Source: Bettongia penicillata ogilbyi
Taxonomy: Eukaryota; Chordata; Mammalia; Diprotodontia; Potoroidae
Length of the DNA: 64,000 nucleotides
NCBI GenBank assembly: GCA_023548195.1
Contig: JAJHZJ010000531.1
Location: 7,737,900-7,801,899 of the forward strand
Direction: 5' to 3'
Of the stretch, positions 57,191-64,000 are shown piece by piece. Position numbers and translations under genes: made by a program. Below the pieces are notes generated by a model that did no database searches, was not told where the DNA came from, and saw only the letters and a program-made list of their open reading frames with translations. Numbering within the stretch: the first letter of the stretch is position 1; each line of letters begins with the position of its first letter.

Positions 57191-57309
57191 TACTTCTTTC
57201 TTTGTTTCTTCAAGCAGCACATAATTTAAAATGTAATTCAGTTTCACATTATGATGAGTAAAAAGAGGAGAGACAAAGAGAGATAGATGGAAAAGAGGAG
57301 GGAAATGTA

Positions 57310-57570
57310 ATTCCTAAAGAACTATATAAGAGCTCAACCCAAAGCTCTTCCATGAAGCCACTTGTCTTTCGCCACACTGTTTCTATTCTCTGGGCTCTTA
57401 TTGCACTTAGAACAATATCACACTTAATTCTATTTTATGTTTTTGGTGTAGATTTCCCATCTGCTTAATGATTCCAGGGGGCTGGAAATATTTCTTATAT
57501 TGTATATAGCAGATAGAACATCTGCTTGTGAACTGTAAAGCACTATACAAATGTAAAGACGTATTACTTT
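57310..57570 (+). mobile_element. L2 3' fragment
   Basis: The sequence gctcttccatgaagccactt, ctctgggctcttattgcact, tagaacaatatcacactta is L2-like; the terminal part is mixed with a MIR-like end (gtaaagcactatacaaatg). Confidence 0.55.
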
Positions 57571-58141
57571 TGATAGTGTTGAAAGAGTACTTGTTGATAG
57601 GGAAGCTTTGTAGATTCTGAAGTATTATCAGATGAACTAGTTTTATAACAGAATCTTAGAATTGGAAGGAACTTCAGTGGTGTAATGGGCAGCTTTTACA
57701 AGGCAGCCTTCACTGGAGTTTTTCCGAGTGAGCTGGATGACCTCTCATTAGGATTTTAGAGGAAGGTTATGGTTCAAGTACAAGTCTGACTAGATGACCT
57801 TTAAGGTCTCTTCAAACCCTGAGAGGGTCTAATTCTGTAAGTCATTTAGTGTAGCTCATTGTTGAAGCTTGTAGTTCATCTACAGCATTTCTCATGTGGC
57901 CTTGCAACTTTTCTATTTGAAGAACTCCAGAGCTAAGAACATCACTATCTCCTGAGGTAGTCCAGTCCACTTTTCGACTACTTTAATTAGAAAGTTCTTA
58001 GGTTGAGCAGACATCTTCCTTTAAATTCTGTCACTTGGTCTATGAGCTATCTGAATGGGGACCCAGCTAGCTTGGTAACTCAGCTCATCCTCTCCCTTCT
58101 CCCCACCCCTTCTCCTCTCCAAAGGAAGGTAAATTTGGATG

Positions 58142-58335
58142 ATTCCTTCCTTCCTTCCTTCCTTCCTTCCTTCCTTCCTTCCTTCCTTCCTTCCTTCCTT
58201 CCTTCCTTCCTTCCTTCCTTCCTTCCTTCCTTCCTTCCGTCCTTCCTTCCGTCCTTCCTTCCTTCCTTCCTTCCTTCCTTCCTTCCTTCCTTCCTTCCTT
58301 CCTTCCTTCCTTCCTTCCTTCCTTCCTTCCTTCCT
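58142..58335. repeat. (CCTT)n tetranucleotide microsatellite
   Basis: About 48 uninterrupted ttcc units, with only two C/T-to-G variants (gtcc) near 58239 and 58251. Such near-pure length suggests recent expansion and length polymorphism. The PSFL-repeat and EGRK-repeat frames on the two strands are by-products. Confidence 0.97.
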
Positions 58336-58589
58336 CTGAAGCCCATATATTGCTCTCTGTCCAAACTCGACTCAATGACTGTTTTCTGCACCCTCCTGGT
58401 TTCAGAGTGATTATCTATAGTAACTTTTGCTCTTTCCCTCCCTACTTGATTTACTTATATTTTTTTCTTTTTGCTCATTAAAGGAGCCATTCCCTGATTA
58501 TTTCTTAAAGAGGCCTATTCACTGCATGGGCATCAGCTCGCTCTACATGAGCACCTGAATAGGCCTTAGTCGAAAAAGGCCAAGTTCTC

Positions 58590-58765
58590 CCATGGCATCC
58601 TGGGCCATCTTTGGTCATCCTGATGAATATTTGGTCACTGGATTTAGATGGCTCAGGAGGAGAAAGTGAGGCTGGTGACCTTGCACAGCCCTCCCTCCCT
58701 CCAAACAAAGTCAAGTGCAAGTCATGTCATCATTTCTCTGATGTCATGGTCTTCTTTGAAAATGA
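58590..58765 (+). mobile_element. Marsupial SINE with RTE-like tail, 3' half
   Basis: It shares cctgatgaatatttggtcac, tggatttagatggctcagg, gaggctggtgacc, caagtgcaagtcatgtcat and gatgtcatggtcttctttg with the complete SINE at 47151. The tRNA-derived head is missing. Confidence 0.85.
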
Positions 58766-59340
58766 TGGGTGAACCCACAATCACTTGGTTCTAGTTCTAC
58801 CTCTGGGGACAAGCACAATAAACTTTTTTCTGTGTAGCAACCCTTACATTCCCTTTTAAGTCTTCTCTTCAACTTTAGTATTCAGCTGATTCTCATGCCA
58901 TGACTTTGAAACCCAAGTCCAGGTCATTCATGGATCTACTTCATCCATTTTTTCCTTGTCCTTTCTGAAATGTAATTGCCAGACCTGAATATATTTTAAA
59001 TGGGACCCAACTGACTAGGTTAGAGTATATAGTAGGACAATCAACTCCCTTATTTCAGACACTATTTCTATATTAGATTCTCATTGTTCATTACATGTGA
59101 GCACAGATCTGCTGAACACCAGAATCAACCTTTGTCAGAAGAACTTGCCCATCAATCCTTGGTCTTTTAATCACCCTCTACGACTGCACTAGTAGACATA
59201 TAAGATTGCATTATTTGCTTTTGTAGCTGCTGTGTCACATTGATGGCACTTAGTTGATTTTGGAGTTCACTAAATCCCCAGGTCTGTTTCACATGAGTAA
59301 CTGTCTAGCCATATCTGCTCCATCCTGTTTTCCTTGTGAA

Positions 59341-59477
59341 TTTGCCTTTTTTTAAAAAAAAAAAATAGGACTTTATTTTTTTTCCCTGTTCATTTTATTT
59401 TTTATTAGATTTTGTTCATTTTTCCAGCCCATCAGTTTTTTTTCCTAGTCCAATTCCTTTATCCACTATATTAACAT
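59341..59477. other. AT-rich spacer, no feature
   Basis: It contains an A-rich run (59355-59366) and T-rich runs. Nothing recognisable beyond these. Confidence 0.3.
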
Positions 59478-59795
59478 GAAACTTGAAATTACATCCGCTT
59501 ATAGTCCATGCTTCTGGGGAGGCTAAGGCTGGTGAATTGCTTGGGTTTGAGAGATGTGAAGTACAGAAGGGTTAAAGCCGACCAGGTGTTTACACTACAT
59601 ATATATTTTCAGATTCTGGTGTTCTCCCAAGAGTGAAAGCCCTCTGGAATGACCAAGGAGGGTGGAACTGGTCTGTATTAGAGAACTAATAGAGAACTGA
59701 AGCAAATTAAAACTTCTGGGACAGTTAGGTTGGGGATCAGGCCATGGCTATTGTACTGCTACCTGGAGAAAACAGGGAAAGCTGAGAGGTTCAGT
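59478..59795 (+). pseudogene. 7SL (signal recognition particle) RNA retropseudogene
   Basis: The Alu-domain sequence is clear: tatagtccatgcttctgg, gggaggctaaggctgg, gaattgcttgggtt and, further on, gccgaccaggtgtttacact (7SL: gccgatcgggtgtccgcact). The S-domain follows in order: tggtgttctcccaagag, gaccaaggagggtggaact, gcaaattaaaacttctgg, tggggatcaggcc and ggctattgtactgct. The presence of the S domain excludes an Alu- or B1-type SINE. The length (~310 bp) is close to the ~300-nt RNA, and divergence is substantial, so it should be dead. 7SL is the scaffold RNA of the signal recognition particle; this copy is presumably LINE-made. Confidence 0.8.
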
Positions 59796-60084
59796 TTTTT
59801 ACAAATTTGATAAAGGTGATGTGCTTGTCTTTAGGTTTTTATTAAAATGCTGAATATAACAAGGCTAATGTAGAGCTTCATAGCACATCTCCTCTTTCCA
59901 GATTTATATTGATCCAGTGCTCTGGATTTGATAGTTCAAATACTTCCTGAATTCTTCTGTACTGTAATCTAATCAATAAAGCATGCATTAAATCCCTACT
60001 ATGTACTAGGCTGTGGGCTTTCTCTCTGATGTTGGGAGAGACATTTTTAAAATTCAATGTTAAAAATACCATTAAACATCATAA
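59796..60084. other. Unassigned sequence
   Basis: A short L2-like antisense motif (gcatgcattaaatccctact, atgtactaggctgtggg) lies near 59980-60020. No gene. Confidence 0.35.
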
Positions 60085-60400
60085 TTATACTCCAACTAAT
60101 TACATTTAAATTTTTTTCAGTGTATAAAATAGAATAGCACATTCTTACTTCCCTATCATAACCATAAGTCTCATGAAAGGGGGACGATTACCATTCTCAC
60201 TCACTTTTCCTCATGTGATTATTGTTGTTATGTATGCCATTTTTTGGTGGTTTTTTTCACTTTGCATCCTTTCACAAAAATCTTTCCAGATTTTTTTGTA
60301 CTCCTCATTGTCTCCAGCTTAACTGCTTTGTAATATTCCAATACATTTATTCCACCATTCTCTAGCCAAAATTTAGTAGGCATAGATATAAAGTCTAACA
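60085..60400 (-). mobile_element. L1-type 3' fragment, antisense (probable)
   Basis: The sequence tttcactttgcatcctttca, caaaaatctttccag, ttgtaatattccaatacatt and ccaccattctctagcc resembles the complement of the L1 3' region at 23730-23840, in the same order, but strongly diverged. Confidence 0.5.
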
Positions 60401-60689
60401 TAAGGGTATAATCTTACTTGCCAAGTGATTTTGGTTTGAAGATTCACCCCTCCTGATGTTTAAAGGAAAGCACATGTTTAAGTTTTGGAGGGAAGTTGAA
60501 TTATTTATAAGCATTTAGATTCATTGTAACTTGAGATTTCTGATGTTACAATTCTTTTTTTAAATTAATATTTATTGATTTCTTTTTTATATGTCACCAT
60601 AATTTCTGCCAGTATCCTTCCCTACCACCAGAGAACCATCCCAAAATAAAAACAATTTTTAAAAAAAGAAAAACTTAGACAATAAAAAT
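60401..60689. other. Unassigned AT-rich sequence
   Basis: A-rich and T-rich stretches near 60550 and 60650 could be LINE tails. No gene. Confidence 0.3.
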
Positions 60690-61540
60690 ACAAGATGGAC
60701 AGACATAATAATCAAGGATGACAACAATAAAATAACACTGAGAGACCATTGAGACTTCTCTCTAAATGCACCCAAGAAGAAAAAGGTGTGAAAAGCAGAA
60801 GTAAACAAAAAAGTAATAGTGGGGAAACATCATGGAATAAATCCCATGCTATCCTGCCTACAAGGAGGAAAAAAAATTTGTTTTTTGGTGGGACAAAATT
60901 ACAGATTGGGAGGGTACATAAAAAGGAGAAGTGGAAGAAAATAGAGAGGATTATGTGATGTATCCTAATCAAATCAAATACTAACAGTTATGTTACCTTA
61001 ACAGTGAAGAATGCATCCTCTAGTTCTTAGTAAAAAGGGAGAGTCTAGAGCCTGTAGGAGAAAGGGAAAAAAAATGGGCAAATCTTGCTTCAGTAATGGG
61101 AGGGGGTACCACTGATGAATGCTTCCATGGAAAAAGAGATTTTCTGTAAAAAGAGATTGTGATCTTACAATAGGTACAATCTGCTGGTATTTGGTACTTA
61201 GTGAGATGCTTCTTTCTGCTTCAGGAGAAGGGGAGTACAGGGAGCAATTGACACCCAGAAGAGTGGGAGGGCATGGAACCAAAAAGGAGATTTCAAGGCA
61301 AATGGGGAAAAAAATGATCACAGAAAGGGCAAAAGTCAGTAATGAACTGCACAATCAGGGACATAGGAAAATACCTAACATGGCTCATTCTCCTTTCCAT
61401 CTCCTGCAGGAACTGGAATTTCTGAGAGTGAGGCACAAAAGAAAAAATGGAAGTTGGGGGCAAGATCTACAAGGCATCAATATAGAAACTGTTAAGAAGA
61501 GGGAACCAAAAATAGTTACCTTAAAAACTTTAATTCCATG
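60690..61540 (+). mobile_element. HAL1-like 3' region, plus strand
   Basis: Its start (atggacagacataataatca, acaataaaataacactgaga, gaccattgagacttctctc) is similar to 29218-29290 of the other ORF1-type relic, and the following purine-rich 3' segment (tatcctgcctacaagg) also recurs near 29390. It contains no ORF2. A 140-codon plus-strand frame (61119-61541) has no recognisable domain. Confidence 0.45.
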
Positions 61541-61654
61541 ATGAAAGCAGAGATTTAAAGAAGACTAAATAAGTAAAAGGGCATAAGTCAAAGAATAAAA
61601 GGCCAGACTATACAGAAAGAGAAGAAAAATAATGAAGAGAATGAGTGAAAATCA

Positions 61655-64000
61655 TTGTTTTACTTTTTAAATTTATTTATTTTTAGTTTTCAACATTCAT
61701 TTCCATAAGATTTTGAGTTCGAAATTTTCTCCCCATCTCTCCCCTCCCCCCACCCCAAGACACTGTGCATTCTGATTACCCCTTCCCCCAATCTGTCCTC
61801 CCTTCTATCATACCCCTCTCTTCCCTTGTCTCCATCTTCTCTATTTTCTTGTAGGGCAAGATAGCATTCTGTACCTCATTACCTGTATTTCTTATTTCCC
61901 AGTTGCTTGCAAAAACAGTTCTCAACATATGTTCCTAAAACTTTGAGTTCCGATTTCTCTCCCTTCCTCCTTCCCCACCCATCCCCATTGAGAAGGTAAG
62001 CAATTCAATATAGGCTGTACATGTGTAGTTATGCAAAAGACTTCCATAATAATCATGTTGTCAAAGACTAACTATATTTCCCTGTATCGTATCCTGCCCC
62101 CCATTTATTCTATTCTCTCTTTTGACCTTGTCCCCAAAAATGTTTACTTCTAATTACTCCCTCCTCCCATTTTCCCTCCCTTCTGTCATCCCTCCTCATA
62201 TCCTACTTCTCCCCTACTTTCCTGTAGTGTAACATAGATTTTCATACCAAATTGAGTGTTATTCCCTCTTTAAGCTAAATATGATAAGAGTAATGTGATG
62301 AGTAAGCTTCAATTTTTCCCTCTCACTGTCCCCCTTTCCCCTCCCTGCCTTGAGAAAGCTTTTTCTTGTCTGTTTTTGAGAGAGAATTTGCCCCATTCCA
62401 TTTCTCCCTTTCTCCTCCCATTATATTCCTCTCTCACCCCTTAATTTTATTATTTTAAATATCATCCCTTCCTGTTCAATTCACCCTGTGCCCTTTGTTT
62501 ATATGAATATATTCCCTCCCACTACCCAAATACTGAGAAAAGCCTCAAGAGTTACAGATATTATCTTTCCATGTAGGAATGTAAACAGTTCAATTTTAGA
62601 AAGTCCCTTATGATTTCTCTTTTTCATGCTTCTCTTGATTCTTGTGTTTGAAAATCAGATTTTCTACTCATTTCTGGTCTTTTCATCAAGAATGTTTGAA
62701 AGTCCTCTATTTCATTGAATGACCATTTTTTTCTCTTGAAGTATTATACTCAGTTTTGCTGGGTAGGTGATTCTTGGTTTTAATCCTAGCTCCTTTGACT
62801 TCTGGAATATCATATTTCAAGCCCTTTAATCCCTTGATGTAGAAGCTGCTAGATCTTGTGTTATCCTGATTGTATTTCCACAATACTTGAATTGTTTCTT
62901 TCTAGCTACTTGCAATATTTTCTCCTTGACCTGGGAACTCTGGAATTGGGCTACAATATTCCTAGGAGTGTTCCTTTTGAGATCGCTTTCAAGAGGTTAT
63001 TGGTTGATTCTTTCAATACTTATTTTGCCCTCTGGTTCTAGAATGTCAGGGCAGTTTTCCTTGATAATTTCATGGAAGATGATGTCTAGGCTGTTTTTTT
63101 GATCATGGCTTTCAGGTAGTCCCATAATTTTTAAATTGTCTCTCCCGGATCTATTTTCCAGGTCAGTTGTTTTTCTAATGAGATATTTCACATTGTCTTC
63201 TATTTTTTCATTCTTTTGGTATGGTTTTATAATTTCTTGGTTTCTCATAAAGTCATTAGTTTCAATCTGCTCCATTCTAATTTTTAAAGAACTACTTTCT
63301 TCAGTGAGCTTTTGAACCTCCTTTTCCATTTGGCCACTTCTGCTTTTTCAAGCATTCTTCTCCTCATTGGCTTTTGGATCTCTTTTTCCATTTGGGTTAG
63401 TCTATTTTTAAAGGTGTTATTTTCTTCAGCATTTTTTGGGGTTTTCTTTAGCAAGCTGTTGACTTCCTTTTTCCTGATTTTCTTCCATTGCTTTCATTTC
63501 TCTTCCCAATTTTTTCTTCCACCTTCTTACTTGGTTTTCAAAATCCTTTTTGAGCTCTTCCATGGCCTAAGACTATTCCATATTTTTTTTGGAGGTTTGG
63601 ATGTATTAGTCTTGGCTCTTATGTCTTCCTCTGATGGTATGCTTTGTTTTTCCTCATCCAAAAGGATGGAAGAAAATACCTGTTTACCAAGAAAGTAACC
63701 TTTTATAGTCTTATTTTTTTTCCCCTTTTGGGGCATTTTCCCAGCCAGTTACTTGACTTTTGAGTCCTTTTTCAAGTTGGGGGTGTACTCTAGTGACCTG
63801 TAAGTTCTCAGTTCCTCCAAGGTAGCACAATCAAAGGAGAGGAGTTTCCTCCTCTCCTGGCCTATGCTCTGTGGTCTATGAGCAACCTCAAGTATTCCTT
63901 TCTTCCCAGGATCTGTGAATAGGATTCTCTCTCTAGAGCTTCCACCAGTTCCACCACACCAGTGCACTTCCTAACCCCAGGACCACTACTCAGAACTGAG
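61655..64000 (-). mobile_element. HAL1-like LINE (L1 ORF1 followed directly by 3' UTR), antisense
   Basis: On the minus strand, ORF1-like frames run from about 63736 (MPQKGKKN) through a coiled-coil region (QKLTEESSSLKIRMEQIE, 63260-63329) to the conserved DLENRSGRDNLKIMGLPE motif (~63140) and HEIIKENCPD, the L1 ORF1p RNA-binding domain. The C-terminal part decays at 62640-62900. A ~1-kb G-rich 3' UTR follows, ending in an A-rich tail at 61655-61690 with no ORF2. ORF1 plus 3' UTR is the layout of HAL1. The 5' leader reaches the right window edge. Frame breaks make it inactive. Confidence 0.7.

Larger units (their letters stand above)
57840..59340 (-). mobile_element. CR1/L3 LINE, antisense, interrupted twice
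   Basis: CR1 pieces appear in antisense order: ctcctgaggtagtccagtcc, cttttcgactactttaatta and gaaagttcttagg (57940-58000), then ctacctctggggacaagcac (58799-58818), gtcttctcttcaac (~58860), ccttgtcctttctgaaatg (~58955), and gattgcattatttgctttt with ccaggtctgtttcacatgag (59205-59300). A (CCTT)n tract at 58142 and a SINE piece at 58590 interrupt it. Confidence 0.7.

Noticed and set aside
58003..58410. PSFL-repeat protein (plus) and EGRK-repeat protein (minus)
   Set aside because: Both are translations of the (CCTT)n microsatellite.
1..64000. CRISPR arrays, operons, phage or bacterial defence systems
   Set aside because: There are no regularly spaced short direct repeats with unique spacers and no prokaryotic gene organisation. 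The window is mammalian nuclear DNA.

Overview
This 64 kb window looks like mammalian, and specifically marsupial, nuclear DNA. It is AT-rich and CpG-poor apart from one island. Old interspersed repeats fill it: CORE/MIR-type and tRNA-derived SINEs with the usual B-box and 'gcaagtcacttaac' motifs, L2 and CR1/L3 LINEs, L1 and L1-ORF1-only (HAL1-like) elements, RTE/BovB LINEs, hAT-type miniature elements and retroviral LTRs. The long SINE at 47.15 kb ends in an RTE-like tail and resembles SINEs I associate with Australian marsupials, but I cannot fix the species from sequence alone. No bacterial genes, operons, CRISPR arrays or ribosome binding sites are present, and nearly all long open frames are repeat-derived or by-products of low-complexity DNA.

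Layout. 0-1 kb holds a retroviral LTR with a tRNA-Glu-type primer binding site, facing an inverted copy of its own U3. 2-8 kb is L2, SINE and one hAT miniature element. 8.4-18.8 kb carries two degenerate plus-strand L1 copies; the first is split by a solo LTR (6-bp target duplication) and the second by an RTE-clade LINE. 20-25.7 kb is an antisense L2 interrupted by an antisense 5'-truncated L1. 26.4 kb is a hAT-like element expanded by a TA microsatellite. 27-34 kb has an L1-ORF1 (HAL1-like) relic, a BovB fragment, CR1 pieces and two inverted copies of an unclassified ~355-bp element. 35-37.7 kb is antisense CR1/L3 with a ~640-bp foreign insert. 38-51 kb is mostly unassigned sequence with scattered MIR/L2.

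The only convincing gene-related signal is at 51.4-54.3 kb. A ~0.8 kb G-rich polypurine tract with internal repeats abuts a ~2 kb CpG island. The island contains an E-box, GC-boxes and a MYB-type site, and a strong splice donor at 53,136. I read it as the TATA-less promoter and an untranslated first exon (with two short upstream ORFs) of a plus-strand gene whose remaining exons lie beyond the window. The gene cannot be named. Downstream, in the presumed first intron, lie CR1, SINE and (CCTT)n sequence, a diverged near-full-length 7SL (SRP RNA) pseudogene at 59.5 kb, and a large antisense HAL1-like element running off the right edge.

I see no new functional system. The most interesting items are structural: the inverted LTR/PBS arrangement, the paired ~355-bp element, the hAT miniature family, the 3'-tail similarity between the RTE LINE and the SINEs in the same window, the 7SL pseudogene, and the polypurine tract next to the CpG-island promoter. 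Repeat family names are by recognition of motifs, without a database search, and most repeat borders are approximate.
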